This document shows positions 24,300-38,100 of a DNA stretch of 64,000 nt, piece by piece (position 1 is the stretch's first letter; the number at the start of each line of letters is the position of its first letter). The translations under genes and the position numbers were made by a program. The notes below the pieces were generated by a model. The model was not told the DNA's origin and made no database searches. It was given only the letters and a program-made list of their open reading frames with translations. Source of the stretch: Sciurus carolinensis (taxonomy: Eukaryota; Chordata; Mammalia; Rodentia; Sciuridae). The DNA is taken from positions 106,269,160 through 106,333,159 of the forward strand of contig NC_062219.1 of assembly GCF_902686445.1 (NCBI RefSeq), written 5' to 3'.

Positions 24300-24709
24300 T
24301 GTTGAGGGCCGTCTTGGACAAGATGGTGCCTGGCAGTAAGCCAAAGGGCACTGGTTACCAAATTAAGGAAGTACCCAAAAAGGTTGCTTGCTTACTAGTT
24401 CCTTGGAGACTTATGACGTGTTGACGCCAGGCTCTAAGATTGGCTATCTAATATCATGCCGTGCGTGGACAGCTCGTGATTCATAGAGTGCTATGCTGAC
24501 ATTCCTCTGCATGCTCTCCTGCATGAGAGAAAGCTCTGCTATAATTGGCTGATAAGCTAGGAACCTGGGGGAGGAGAGAGGGAGAGGGTAGAAGAAGGGA
24601 GATAGTGGCAGAAGAAAGGAGGCAGAAAAACAGGGAGGACGCAATAAATCTTGTCAACTAAAGATTAGTGGTGTCTCCTTTCTCTGCGCCGGTTCCGCTG
24701 GACAGAAAA
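24300..24709 (+). repeat. 3' LTR
   Basis: 410 bp, same start as the 5' LTR, about 21 differences from it. Its last bases (acagaaaa) no longer end in CA. Confidence 0.88.
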
Positions 24710-24715
24710 ATTCAT

Positions 24716-26825
24716 CATTTATGAATAGAAATGCATTGGGTTTATGCATGTTGATTTCATATCCTCTTACTTTGCTGAATTCTTTTATCAGTTCTAGAAG
24801 TTTTCTGGTGGAGTTGTTTGGATCCTTAAATATAAAATCATGCCTCTGCATTTAGTGATAGTTTGAATTCTTGTTTTCCTCTTTGTATCCCTTTAATTTC
24901 TTTGGTCTGTCTAATTGCTCTGCCCAGTGTTTCAAGGACCATGTTGAACAGAAGTGGTGAAAGAGGGCATCCCTGTCTTTTTCAAGTTTTTAGAGGGAAT
25001 GCTTTCAGTTTTTCTCCATTAAGAATGATGTTGGGGGCTGGCATTGTGACTCAGTGGTTGAATGCTTGCTTCACACATATGAGTCACTGGGTTCGAACCT
25101 CAGCACCACAAAAAAATAAATAAATATAGAGATTGTGTCTGTCTGCAACTAAAAATATTTTTAAAACAAAGAATTATGTTGTCCCTGGGATTAGCATTGA
25201 TAGCCTTTACAATGTTGAGGTATCTTCCTACTATCCCTATCTTTTCTAGTGTTTTGAGCATGAAGGGGAGTTGTAATTTATCAGATGCTTCCTCTGAATC
25301 TATTGAAATAATCATATGATTCTTAACCATAAGTCTATTGATGTGATGAATTACATTTATTGATTTCTGGATATTGAACCAAACTTGCATCCCCAGGATG
25401 AACCCCACTTGATCATGGTGCACTAGCTTTTTGATATGTTTTTGTATGCGATTTGTCAGAATTTTGTTAAGAATTTTTGCATCTTTGTTCATCATGGATA
25501 TTGGTCTAAAGTTTTCTTTCCTTGATGCATCTTTGTCTGGTTTTGGTATCAGAGTGATACTAGGTGCATAGAATGAGCTTAGAAGGGTTTCCTCCTTTTC
25601 TATTTCCTGGACTGCTTTAAGGAGTATTGGTACTAGTTCTTCTTTAAAGATCTTGTAGAATTCAGTTGAGAATCCATGTGGCCCTGGGGTTTTCTTGATT
25701 GGTAGGCTTTTGATTGTTTCTTCTATTTCGGTGCTTGAAATTGATCTCTTTTAAATTGTGTATGTCTTCCTGATTCAGTTTGGGTAGATCATATGTCTCT
25801 AGAAATTTGTCAATGTCTTAAAGATCTTCTATTTTGTTGGATTATAGATTTTCAAAGTAGCTTCTAATTATGTTATGTATTTCAATGTTGTCTGCCTTAA
25901 TGTTTCCTTTTCATCACAAATTTTAGAAATTTTGAGTTTTCTCTCTCCTTTTCTTCATTAGTGTGGCAGAACTTGCAATTTCTCCTTCTCTTTCATGATC
26001 TCCCATAATTCTTGGAGGTTCTGTTCATGATTTCTTACCATCTTCTTTGATCAACTTTATTTTCAGGATTAAAGGTCTTATCTTCATTGTCTGAAGTTTC
26101 CAGTCTCCAGCAGGCATCTCAGGATGGGAGTTGCCCCACCTAAAGATGGCAGCTTCTACTTCTCGGATAATTGAAGATGACCACACTGACTTCCAAAGTG
26201 TTGGCAAATGGGAAGCTGTAGCATGGGTGCCAATCAGGCCCAGGCGCTCAGTCCACGTGGGGTGTGGGTGGGTCAGGATTCCTGAAGGTGGGGTTTGGAT
26301 GGGTGTGCCTCAGGTCGTGAAGGTGGGCATGATTCCTAGGCATGATCCATAGGGCTGGGACTCCTACAGATAGATCCTGGTTATTGTCCCAAAATGGTGG
26401 CAGTCATGTATGTGTAGCCAAACCTGCGGGTACTGTGACAATGGACTTCCAAGCAACAGCAAGCAGCAGGTGATTCTCTGGCAGTCTGAAAGTGGTCTAC
26501 AGGCTATCAGCAAATGATTGCAGGTGGACTTCAGGCGGTGGGTGATGGGTAGGTGAAAGGTAGGGGACAGGCAGGCAAGAGGCAGGCAAGAGGCAGGCAA
26601 ATGGGCAAATGGCAGATGATAGGTGGCAGTCAGTGAGTGATCTAGACTCTAAAAGTAGGTGAAATGCTGGCAGAAAGCAGGTGATTCTGGTGGACGAATG
26701 GGATAAACAGCAGGGGATTCATGAGCAGCAAAGACTGCCTCACAGGGAAATGGATTTTCCTTTGTTTGAATCCCAAGTTATGGAGCTACAATGAATGCAG
26801 CCTCCCTCTAGTCAGTCATCTTGGC
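24716..26825 (-). mobile_element. Older L1, 5' half, beyond the ERV
   Basis: Continues the minus-strand L1 of 8850-10973. ORF2 text runs to about 25960, then jumps into ORF1 coiled-coil text (about 2 kb missing), then a 5' UTR (26100-26825) that differs from the young L1. The 5' end reads, on the complement, 'ccaagatgactgactagag'. A short tandem tract (aggcaggcaag)n lies at about 26568-26605. Confidence 0.75.
25035..25172 (+). mobile_element. ID-type SINE in L1
   Basis: ggggctggcattgtgactca ... actgggttcgaacctcagca, A/TAAA tail; flanked by imperfect repeats aagaatgatgtt and aagaattatgtt. Confidence 0.82.
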
Positions 26826-29205
26826 CCTCTGACCTGACATTTTTCTATCTACTCTCTTGATCTGTTCTTTACTTGGAACTCTTTAACCCTTATTTCTTCA
26901 ATCCCCTTTATGTCCTTTAGTAGTAAGAGTCGATATACATATTTCATCTGCCCCCATGATGGGAAGTAGTCTAGTTTTTTATGATATATCCTTTTCTTTA
27001 CATATATCTACTGAGATTAAAGAGAAGAGTATCAGAGAGAAGTTTTTCTGCAAAGTATCACAATTTGTTTCTCCAGTTTTAGATACTTCTTTGCATGCTT
27101 TGCTTCTGTAGACTTGCCAATTCATCTAAAATTCAGAAGATTCATGTGAAATGTTGACTGTATAATCTGCAACAAGTTATTTATTAGTTTTATGAACTTT
27201 ACAATAAGATATAATAACTTCAATATATAATATATAAAAAAATTATACAAAATCCCAGTCCAAGATTGATTAGATAATTTAATAGTTCTTGTTATAATGC
27301 AGCACTTTGCATATATTCAAAATTGCTAGTATTAATGTGTCACCACAACCTAGATTCTGATAAAACTGTCTCCATACATTAAGTGTTTTTACTCTTTGTA
27401 GTATTTTACCCTATTTTACAGCTCAGGATACTGAATACTGGATTAAAACTAAGATTAGAGGTATTCGCTTGCTTAGCAAATAAATACACCCATTTACCCT
27501 CGCATTTTCCTAACAAGATAGGTGAGTCATGTACAGCATAAATGCTTTAACTCCTCTCTACAAAACTTTTCCAATATGCATTACTATAATCATGCAAATA
27601 TCCCGTAGGTTGATAGATGCTGTTTAGGAATCACACAGAAATCCCATTTCCAGTGCAGTGCCTGTCTCCCACGTGCTACAGAGACCTGCAACTAAGTGTC
27701 CACATTTGCCCTCCATCAAGACAATTGCCTTAGGCTAATGGGAGCCACCTTGCCAGGGAAGTCTCATCTTCCCACTGTCAATAATGATTGACTGATCCTG
27801 GGTTAAATAATACCATGTGTTCTCTTTTAGATGTTAATGGTAATAAAAGAAAAAGGAAACCAAAAGCATAGTAGTGGTTAGTGGACTCTGAGAAGATGAG
27901 GGAGGTGACAGAGAGTAGATGAATAATGGGTACCCAAACATAGTCAGCTAGAAGTAATCAATTCTTGTGTTCTAAGGTACAATAACTTGCTATGTATTTT
28001 ATGAATAGCTAGAAGAGAGAAGTCCAAAGGCTTCAGACACAAAATAATGACACAGAAATGAAAATCTTAAATGCCCTGATTTTATCAGTATATATTTTAC
28101 ACATGTGTTAAATATCATACTGTACCACATAAATATGTACAACTTTTACATGTTAGCCAAATATTTCAAAAATGATATGCAAAGATTAACCACCCTGATT
28201 TGAACATTACACACTATATTCATTTATTAAATTCTCATAGTGTACCCAATGAATCTTTAAAAATTTAATAATAAGTTTTAAAAGTCTGTCTGACACCATG
28301 CCCATTTGATTAGGAAAGGCTGGACTTTCCCTGAGACTACATTCTTCCATAGCTCTATGCCATTCCTTGTCCTAATTCACTCCATTACAGCTTCTTTCAA
28401 AAATCATAAGCTATCGGATCAGTGTCTCAGTTTCTGCTTCTAAGAAACAAAACTTAAGTTGTATATATATGTGGGAGGGATACACGTGTATGCATGTGTA
28501 GGAATAAAATATTCAAACTGATTATTCACTAAGGAGTTCAAATTATAAATCAATAATTTACAATTCCGGTATTCTCTACATACAATTAGCTGTGTATGTG
28601 ATAAGATGAAAAGAGCCATTAACCATAGAAAGAAGAAATTAAGAGACCAAAGAAACTACATATACTTTTCCTGAAATTAGTCACTATATTAAACTATTTT
28701 AAATGATAATTCAACAAAAAAGCAAATATTTTAAGCCTACTACTCATTTTTGATTGCAGTGAAATTAATACTAGTCCTAAAAGGCAACTGAGCCATGCCC
28801 TTCTATTTCTTGCCAAGAATACAGAGGACCAGAGATTAATAATGATCTTATTACACACCTAGAAGTCCCTAATTGAACTAGGCTTTAAACACTTCAAGTG
28901 CTAATTAAAATATATTCATTTTTCTATACCATCAATGGAAAAAACAATTCTAATAAATATTCTTGAATTAGAAAACAATAAAACAAAATACATTTGGAGA
29001 AATATTTTATATCCTAGTAAATAACAGACTTTGAAATATAAAATAATAAAAATGACAATCATTTCATTTACTGATATCATATGCCTAGTGCTATATTAAA
29101 ATTTAATCATATATATAGCACATATTACATATATATGTATGTATATATGCATATACATGCCTTTCCATTATCAAAGCAAACCTATTATATGAAAATCTAT
29201 ATTTT
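26826..29205. other. AT-rich non-coding stretch upstream of unit B
   Basis: No gene, RNA gene or recognised repeat. Reading frames are short and unremarkable. Confidence 0.45.
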
Positions 29206-29340
29206 AGGGCTGGGATTGTGACTCAGTGTTAGAACACTTGCCTAGCATGTGTGAGGCACTGGGTTCGATCCTTAGCACCACATACAAATAAATAAATAAA
29301 TAAATGATCATCAACAACTAATAAAAATATTTTTAAAAAA
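29206..29340 (+). mobile_element. ID-type SINE
   Basis: gggctgggattgtgactcag, box-B-like gggttcgatcc, (aaat)n tail. Diagnostic of squirrels together with the MEN copies. Confidence 0.85.
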
Positions 29341-31833
29341 ATAAAATGTATGTTTTAGAGGAATGTGAAGCACATTGAATATTTCCCAGACCTGATCATT
29401 TCTGACGACTGTGCTCTTAATCTCTACACTGTAAGTAGATATAACTGCAAGGTAAGATTCACAGGAAGCTGGATCCCGAGAATTTCACTATGAGACAGTT
29501 AGCCTAGACAACTTTGAAATATTTAATCAATGGTAAGAACAGAAATGTTGGAAAGTTAAGGTCAGTTCGTTACTTTAATATGTGTATGGAATTTGCTACA
29601 CAAAGGGACCACATGTTTACTTAGCTTAATACTAAAAGTGCTAATCTTAGACAAGCAAAATACATTATATATTCAATACCATAGTGATCATGCAGCATAA
29701 AATTGAAGTAAAGCTATTACATGAGAATAATAAGTTAAAGACTATTTTCACTATGCTATTTGATTTACTTCTCATAGTATTTCTCACATAACTATCCACA
29801 GCTTAATAAGTCCAAATCTCTCATAAAATTGACATGTGATCTTATAGCTCACAAATGGTAGTGGTAGACTTGTCCAGATACAGAGTACAAGATGCATAAA
29901 ATAGGAAGGAACTGACACTATAAAATTCTGACCACAGGTCAAGCAGCTCAACATGTGCTATCATTTTTCACAATAAGCAAAACTGTATTTCCAGTTAAAT
30001 ATTTTGATATTTAGTGCCATAAAAAATAATTGTCCCAATACATTCAGCAGTTTAGTCTTTGTCCTCAGACCATAAACCTCAAACTCTTAACAACATTCTA
30101 TAGCAGTTAAATAGAGAAGAGGAGGAGGGCTCTGGTTGACCCTGAGTTTGGAGTCCAGGAAACACTCTCCCCAGAAAGATGGAAGCATGTATGTCAATAC
30201 TGAGGTCATAAAATGGAATAGGATTTGCTTCCCCAGAACTTCTGCTCAGGTGCACATAAGTAAACACATGTTTGGGGGTGACTTCAGACATGGCAGCAAA
30301 ATGGAAAGCCTTTTTCTTCAGGCAAATTCATCCTGAGTCCTTAACACTCTTATGATGACCATTTAGTGATACTATCTATTCCTTAAATTTAGAAATAGCT
30401 GTAATTAAATGGAATAACTAAGCATGGTTTTAGTACATATTCTTGTCACAGAAACCAATAAAGAGAGGTATGAATAGGGAAATAAACAGAAATTATAGAA
30501 CTGTGCACCACACAGTACAATCTGTATTCTCTGTATCTACATTTCAGTTTGTGCTAGGTACATGACGTATAATTTGTTAAATTACACTCCCTTACTTTAA
30601 AAAAAAATTTTTAAATGTATCAGGGTGGGTATGTGATGTGATGTTACAGTACCCCTGTGTTCAATTCACAGTACAGCAACAACAACAATAAAGATCAATG
30701 CCTACTAGATGAAATGAGACATAATTTGTTCAACCCCCTTCATTTTTGTGATATGGAAACAAGCCTCTAAAAGTTTAAGCCTTCTCTGGAAGAACAGAGT
30801 CCAATGAACATAACTTACTATGTAGTTCAATATATCTTCACCTTCGTACCACCAGAAAAAATAGTTAATACAGGAGGACTTACACATACTTACAACTCTG
30901 GTGTCTTTTGACATTGTGTTCTGAAAGACTCTACACCCAATATTTATAAGGTGAAAGATCAAATTCTTTTCTAAAAGAATAAGATACAACAACAGACTAC
31001 TCATGAATATTTTAGGTCTCTATAAGAAATCCTTATGTTCTCTAGACTTCACCAAAAATCCTAAGCTGCCCTGAAATCTTGCAGAATAACTCCTGAAAAT
31101 CCAGATGCACTAATGAGAATAATTTAGTTAAAACTTTTCAAAGTATTAAATGGAAATACAAGTTAAATTTTAACAGTACATGAGTTCCAAAGAACAAATA
31201 TATATTGATAAATACTTTATAGCCATATATTTTTGATATTCACATGGACAATCATCAAATAATGCCAAGATTTATGAGACAAATAACAATAAAATTTGAG
31301 ACCACTGGTATCATAAATCTTTTTTCAATCTTCATTGCCCAAGATTTATGAGCAAGATCTGACTTTGCCTAAAGGAAATAGGAGTAACATATAATCTGCT
31401 CTGATCTCTCTTTCTCCAACTTTCTTCTTCCAACAGACACAAGTGCTACTTTGCTCTGCTCTGAAAATGAATGGTATGTGGTAATTTCTTTATTTTAAGA
31501 AGAAAGGTTTATTATGATAATATATTTGTAGCTTGTCACTGGGAAAGTGATATATTGAATAAATTTATTCACAATAGTTTATTTTATCTAATTCGTATAT
31601 TTTTACACTATTGGTATTGTTCATTAAGAGTAACTATCTTGATGCATTCGTTTTAAGTTAAGAAGTTAACATATAAGTAGTTCTCTTGTTCCAAAAGTTT
31701 TTTTAAGCATAAAATATTTGAATGAGTTGCTTCATTCTCAAATTAGTGATATAATTAATTTTCAACTCTAGGAATTTTGAAATATTTATATTAGACTACT
31801 ATATTAGAAGTAAGAATTATTGTGGTTATATGC

Positions 31834-31879
31834 GTGTTCATATCAGAGAAAATATCAGTATTTTCTCTGATATGAACAC
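31834..31879. repeat. Perfect 21-bp inverted repeat, 4-bp loop
   Basis: Arms 31834-31854 and 31859-31879 are exact reverse complements separated by tcag. Left arm begins gtgttcatat; right arm ends atatgaacac. Confidence 0.9.
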
Positions 31880-32342
31880 ATGGTTTTGCATTAATACAGA
31901 CATGATTAGAATAAGGATGAAAGTCAGGTATGCATTTTTTTAAACTGGGAAATACAAAATAGAGTAGTAACCTGAAGATAATACATGTTTTTAAATTCTT
32001 ATCAACATAAAATAATTTACCCATGAAACACTGAAATCAAGAAGAATTTTAAGACTTTGGCTGTTTTTCAAACAAATCAATCCCCTCAAGAAGCTAATAT
32101 CTGAAGTGGTTTAGATTTACTATCCTTTCTGTACATCTTACGTAAGATGGAAATTTCCGCACTGAACTTTATATTTAGTGGAAAATGTATAGTGATTCTG
32201 AAGTATATTAGGATACCACAGAGCTGTCTGATGTGAACATAAAAGGAGAGAGAAGCACTGATGCAAGATTTTACCACAAAGAAGTCATTATTAGTGCTTT
32301 TCTCCCTGATGGCATTCACTAGTGCATTTAAAAATCTTTTCT

Positions 32343-32512
32343 ACAGTGCCAGAGATTAAACTGAGGAGTACTCTGTCAAAGAGTTATATTCTCAACTCTT
32401 TTTATTCTCATTTTGAGAAAAGTTTTCATTAAGTGGCCAAGACTGGCCTCAGACTTATGATCCTCCTGACTATGACTTCCCAGGCACTCACATTAGTGCA
32501 CCCAGCTGAATT
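32343..32512 (-). mobile_element. MEN-type SINE, degraded
   Basis: Complement of a B1+ID SINE: 'tgccagagattaaactgag' followed by 'ggccaagactggcctcaga' and 'gatcctcctgactatgact'. Confidence 0.6.
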
Positions 32513-32639
32513 CTCTAGTGGTGAATTATCTTTGAGGTGCTGCTATAACTCAATTTGATTACGAGTTCTGAATGCATTTTTGAAAGTGAGAAGCTAGTAT
32601 TCTTAAGATGCTTGCATTGTATTCATGAAATTGATCTCT

Positions 32640-33135
32640 GTTTCATTTAATGTCATATGTATTAGACCACTATGTATGACTGTAATGAAATACCCAAGGC
32701 CAACCAACTTTACAAAGAAAAGAGGTCATTCAGCACCCAGTTTGGGAGCTTCAAAGGCATGGTGCAGGGATTGACTTAGCTCTGGTGAGGCCCTCTTGTG
32801 TGTGGCAAAATAGCAATGATGAGAACACATGCCAGAGTCAGCAGTTAAAACCCCTAACAGGAAGCCAGAGGACTGGGTGGGGTCCCACTCAGATTTCTGT
32901 AAAAACCCTCTCAGAGAACTCCCAAGATATTATAAGAGAGCTACCTAACTCCATCTGAGGTAGGTGATTTTAATGAACTAAGGACTTCCCACTAGGACCT
33001 ACCTATTTAAGGGTACCCAATACCTGTCCATACTTCACCCTGGAAATCCAGGTCCCAGCACAAGAAAGTTTGTGGGGACAAAAGAAGCACTAAGACATAG
33101 CACCCTCATTATTATTAGAAAGCAACCCCAAAGTC
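32640..33135. mobile_element. Old dispersed repeat
   Basis: Text such as 'tgaaatacccaaggccaacc', 'aaagaaaagaggtcattcag' and 'ccactaggacctacctattt' is a familiar old placental dispersed repeat. I cannot name the family with confidence. Confidence 0.5.
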
Positions 33136-35027
33136 GCATTCATTAGCTGCCATTTTTAGCTTGACTACATCCTAAATGATATTTCTTCCTAAATATATAA
33201 ACTGAAGAGTAGCAGCAAAGGATATAATTTAGGATTGATTTCTTTAAAAAATAAGGGTAATAGTGGACAATAAGACACCCATTACAAAATGAAATGCAAA
33301 AGTCCTAACAAAATACTGTACTCACCGATTTAATACATATGCTTAAATTTTCATGAAAAGTAGTTTTTGTCAGGACTATAAACATGATTCAATTTTAGAT
33401 GACTCATTGGGAAAATTTGGCACATTAATTAGAAATGTTTATCATATGACAAAAGTATGTCATTGACTAAAATCCCTACATATACCTTTTTAAAAAGAAT
33501 AGAAAAGCATATAGGATAACATCTTTAAGTTTTTAGCAATAATGTACTGAAGATTTTAGCAAATATACTCTCTATTTATGTACACACAACCCATGGGATT
33601 GGGAGGACTGTAATTGCACGGGACCATATTACACACATTTTTATTTTTTCAGTCCCTCACACATGATGGTGTTTTGTTTCCATGATGTCATCTTGCTGAC
33701 ATGTGGTACCAGACCAAGTGCTTTTACTGTTGCTGCCGAATTTCCAATGAAAGAGAAGTGGTGGTTGTCTTGAGGTGTGAGCAGGAACTGAAAGGAATTA
33801 CTTTTCTTACACCCTCAGCGGGCAAAACTCCCAGTCGCTTCATACTCAAAGCACATATTCACACAAACACAAGTGAGGTCATGAGAGACTACTGTGCTCA
33901 TATTTTCACACTATTATTTGGAACTGTGTGGAATCCATGCTTCCCGATTGCTTCCCTAATTCCTTCAAAGTTCATTTTGGGCTAGCAACAAAAAAACAAT
34001 TTTAACATCCTGACACTGCAACTGACCTCATCTGCTTTCTAAAAATGCACCTTGAAGCACAGGCTTTTATTGCTGTTATAATACTACTATAAATGCATTA
34101 TGACTCTTATGTGTAATACACTTCAATAAGAGGATATTTTCCTTTTATTAAGAAATTTTATCTATTATTGTACATTTGCTTAATTCACAATGAATTTACC
34201 CTTATGTGTAATAATAAAAAATATGACAGACTCTTGTACACTAGTTTATTATGCCCTCAAGTGTCTAAGAAGTTGATTTAATGAGGCAAAAGCTTCCTTA
34301 ATGATATCAAAGGGATAAGTTTGATAACCCTTTAGAAGGGAGTACTCAATTTATCACCTTCTGTTTTAACATGCAGAAGGAGAACGTCGTGCATCCTGGA
34401 GACAGGGGCACAACATTACAGAGTCTCAGTGAGTGTCAAATCTCATTTGAGACTGCACAGGCAAAGCAGAGCAGAGTGGCATAAGCTCTGAAAATCCAGC
34501 ATGTCCTCCTTAGAGGATGTAAATAGGGTACTAAGAAAGCACGTATGGACAAGAGCCCTACAGAAAAGAAATGGCACACTCCAACTTCTAATTTGAAAAG
34601 GTGTTAATTTAAAAAGGTGATGGCAGGTAACCAGCAAGGGCCAATCACAGGAGCACACCTCTGACAGGAATAGTTGTGAGCTATTAGCAGTTCTGACGGG
34701 CATCTTGAAAAGCCATTTCTGGAGCCCAGAGGGAAGTCTTCACAGGTCAGTGTGTCATTGGTGAGGGCGGAGGTTAGGTGTCAGTGGAAATATGTGTTAA
34801 TGGGGCTTCAGTTCAATACTTCCCTTGTTCTTTCTGGTCCTACTGGAGATGAACTTCAGTAGCACAATCCATTATCATTCTGCTGCTGCATGTGGTGAAT
34901 CCCACCTTGTTCCCCTACTTATCACTCTGGCATAGTGCAGCCCATTACCCCTGCTCCCATGTTACCTGAAGTTCGTGAACTGAGCATATTGATGCAGGTC
35001 TTTGTTCCCTGTGTTCTCTTCTCCCAG

Positions 35028-35101
35028 GGATGGCATCATTCCCAGTGCTGCTGTTCCTGGCTGCCACGCTGAGTCCATTCTTTCCTGCACATGGGAATGA
35101 G
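35028..35101 (+). CDS. Mini-CRISP exon 2: start codon and signal peptide
   Basis: A pyrimidine-rich tract ending in cccag at 35027 is the acceptor, two bases before ATG at 35030, as expected if a non-coding first exon lies upstream. The 24 codons encode a basic-poor, hydrophobic leader (residues 4-12 FPVLLFLAA) ending near PAHG-NE, a plausible signal-peptidase site. The exon ends in gag followed by gtatgg, phase 0. The start of human CRISP3 (FPVLLFL) is very similar. The first intron to the next coding exon is 11.2 kb, most of it a later L1 insertion. Confidence 0.78.
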
Positions 35102-38100
35102 GTATGGCTAAGGTCACTCATTTTTTCAGAAGTATTCAGGCAACCAGGAGGGATGGCCAGCTCCTGGAACTACCTCCAAAAGAGAACAGGGCTAGAGGGT
35201 CTGGCACATGACAAAGTGTGTACTGGTATCTCGAGGTAGTTGACAAAGCATAAAGCTGTGGTGACCAGTGGGGAACCCAAGCCAGGTGAGAATATGAGCC
35301 CTGGATGTCATGAATGCTCCATCTAAGATGTACCGCTGACCTGGAAGACAATGCAGAAAAAGGAAAAATATCTCACAAATTTAAAAATGAATAGCAAAAA
35401 ATGTACTGGATATATAAGTTCAATGATACATGTGATTAACATTACTTCACCTCTTATTTTCTTTCTTATAGTGGCCACCAAAAAGTAAAATCACACAAAA
35501 TGCTGGAGCTATCTTTTGGATAGCACAGGCCTACTTGTTTGAACTAAAGGAGAGTCTCCTGTCACAAGAGCAGCTCTGACTGGTTGATTAATCCATGTCA
35601 GAGAACTCCCCACAGAACATTGACCACGCATTTACATGCTCTCAAGTTAATATGACTTCTTCACATATGTTGCTTTCTTGAGTTTTCCTACATGATGTCT
35701 GGGACCAATTACACCTCCATTTAGGTTAAAAAAATCATTAATAATATTTACTGGAAATTCTCAAAATGAGTATGTTGTAGAGTCAAATAGTCTATTTTTA
35801 ACTTGCCACTTTTCTCAACTACTCCCAGAAACAGGGTCGATCATCCTCCTCAATGACTGGTTGTGTGGTGCCTAGAAAAGGTATTTCTCTCCAGGCTGCA
35901 ATACCTCTGGATGTTAGTTAAAAGCTGTGGTCACTGGGAGCTAGGGCTGTAGCTCAATGGAAGAGCACTTCTTGAGCTGCCTAATCCATGGCTTTGAGAC
36001 CTAGGAAGGCCAAAAAGACAAAGAAAGAAAGAAAAATGATAATATGTTTTGACATTTTGGCCATTGCTACCTGTTCTCACAACATTGTTTAACAACAGCA
36101 GAAGATACAATTCCACAGAATAGAGAATTTTGACACTTTGTCCATGATTTCTGTGGCATGAAGAAGTATTGATTGTTACCATAACCAAATTATCGACCTA
36201 GTGGCAATTTATTCATTCCCAAGAGCTTTCTAAAAAGTTTCCATTTTGTTACCATTTCCAATCACCTATCACCTCCCTGATTTCTCTCCTCCTCACTTAT
36301 AAATATATTTTTTTTCACATAAAGGAATTTATTAAGCAAACAGAGTGTCTCCCTGCAGGGTAAGAGAGAAAATGAGAGGAAAAGAAAAAGAAAAGAGAAA
36401 GGGTGCGCGCTAGAGAGAGTGGAAAGCGAGGAGGAGGAAAAGCAAGTGTCACTTATAAATATTTTTTACTGGTTCTTATTAGTTACACAAACATTAGGAT
36501 TCACTTATTTCAGTCTCCACTACTTCCCCTTTCCCTTCTTCTTCCCTCCCCTTGTTCCCTGTTTCCTTTTCTCCTCTCTACTGATCTTTCTGCTATTAAA
36601 TGTTTTTCTTTTTAAATTAAAGTATTGTGGATATACATAATGGTGAGATTCACTGTATTCATACATGTACATAGGAAAGGTAGGTCACATTCATTCCACT
36701 GTCTTTCCTTTTCCCAACCCACTTCTCTTCCCATTTGCCTACTTCACAGATCTTTCTTCTGTTTCTCACAAACCCCCACCTGAATATTATGCATTAGCTT
36801 CCACATATCAGGGAAAATATTCAACATTTGACGTTGGGGGACGGTCTTATTTTACTCAGCATGATCATCTCCAAGCACATACACTCACCAGTAAATTCCA
36901 TAATGTCATTCTTCTTTATGGCTAATATTTCACTGTGTATATATACCACATTTTCTTTATCCTTTCATCTGTTGAAAGCAACCTAGGTTGTTTCCATATT
37001 TGGCTATTGGGATTCATGATGCTGTAAACACTGATGTGATCACTATTGTATGCTGATTGTAAATCTTTGTACATATACACAGCATTGGGATACCTGCGTC
37101 ATATGCTCATTCCATTTCTAATTTTAGTTTTTGTTTTTAGTTATACATGACAGTACAATGTATACTGGCAGAATACACATACATACAATGTATTGGCAGA
37201 ATACATGTACTCTGTTAACAGAGTATAACATTCTATTTAGGTTCTCACTCTTGTGGTCATTTAAAATGCGAAGTTACCCTGGTCATGTATACAAATACAA
37301 ATCTATTACCAATTACCAATTAATTCTACTATCTTTCCAATTCCCCTCTCCCCTCCCTTCCCTTCATTTTTTTCCCTTCATCTAATTCAATGGACCTCTG
37401 TTTCTCCCCTCCCCACCTTCCCATCCACAAATCAGAAAGAACATTCAGCCTTTTGTTTTTGGAATTGGCTTATTTCACTTATGATATTCTCCAGTTCCCC
37501 CATTTACTGGCAAATGCCTCAATTTTGTTCTTCTTTATGGCTGAGTAATATTCCATTGTGTATATATACCATATTTTGTTTATTCATTCATCTGTTAAAG
37601 GACACCTACGTTGGTTCCATAGCTTTGCTATTGTGAGTTCAACTTCTGTAAAGATGGAAGTGACTGTGTTACTGTAGTATGCTGTTTTTAAGTCCTTTGT
37701 GTATAGACCAAGGATTGGGATAACTGAGTCAAATGGTGGTTCCAGTTCAAGTTTTCTAAGGAATCTTCATACTGCTTTCCACAGTGGTTGCACCAATTTA
37801 TAGTCCCACCAACAATGCTTGAGAGTACCTTTCTCCCCACATTCTCACCAACATTTATTGTTACTTGTTTTCTTTATAACTGTCATTCTGACTGGAGCGT
37901 GATAGAATCTCAGTGTAGTTTTAATTTGCATTTCTCTAAAATTGCTAGAGATGGTAAACATTTCTTCACATATTTTTGACCATTCGGATTTCTTCTGTGA
38001 AGTGTTTATTCAGTTGCCCATTTACTGATTCAGTTATTTATTTTTCTGGTGTTAACTTTTTTTATTTCTTTGTATATTCTGGAAATTAATGCCTTATCTG

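Larger units (their letters stand above)
10974..24709 (+). mobile_element. Class II (betaretrovirus-like) endogenous retrovirus
   Basis: Two LTRs of 409 and 410 bp flank gag, dUTPase-protease, pol and env remnants. A 6-bp duplication 'attcat' (10968-10973 and 24710-24715) flanks the element inside an older L1. Removing the 6.1-kb L1 leaves about 7.6 kb, normal for this class. The order with a dUTPase ahead of protease is typical of betaretroviruses. Every gene carries stops or frameshifts, so as a whole it is defective. About 21 LTR-LTR differences (5%) indicate moderate age. Confidence 0.9.
29341..35027. other. Non-coding 5' region of the mini-CRISP gene
   Basis: Holds a degraded ID SINE (about 30612-30700), a perfect hairpin (31834-31879), a minus-strand MEN-type SINE (about 32343-32512) and an old dispersed repeat (about 32640-33135). 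A non-coding first exon should lie here; tca|gtgagt near 34431 is one possible donor. A 94-codon frame at 33701-33985 has no recognisable domain. Confidence 0.4.

Noticed and set aside
29206..29280. tRNA gene (box A/B-like sequence)
   Set aside because: It is the tRNA-derived head of an ID SINE with an A/TAAA tail; no cloverleaf with a proper acceptor stem.
33701..33985. 94-codon open frame upstream of the mini-CRISP gene
   Set aside because: No recognisable domain, no splice context, no paralogue in unit C; length is within chance for this much sequence.
35460..35578. Possible extra coding exon after an ag acceptor
   Set aside because: No similarity to CRISP exons, no phase-compatible open frame with a good donor, and the family has no exon at this place.
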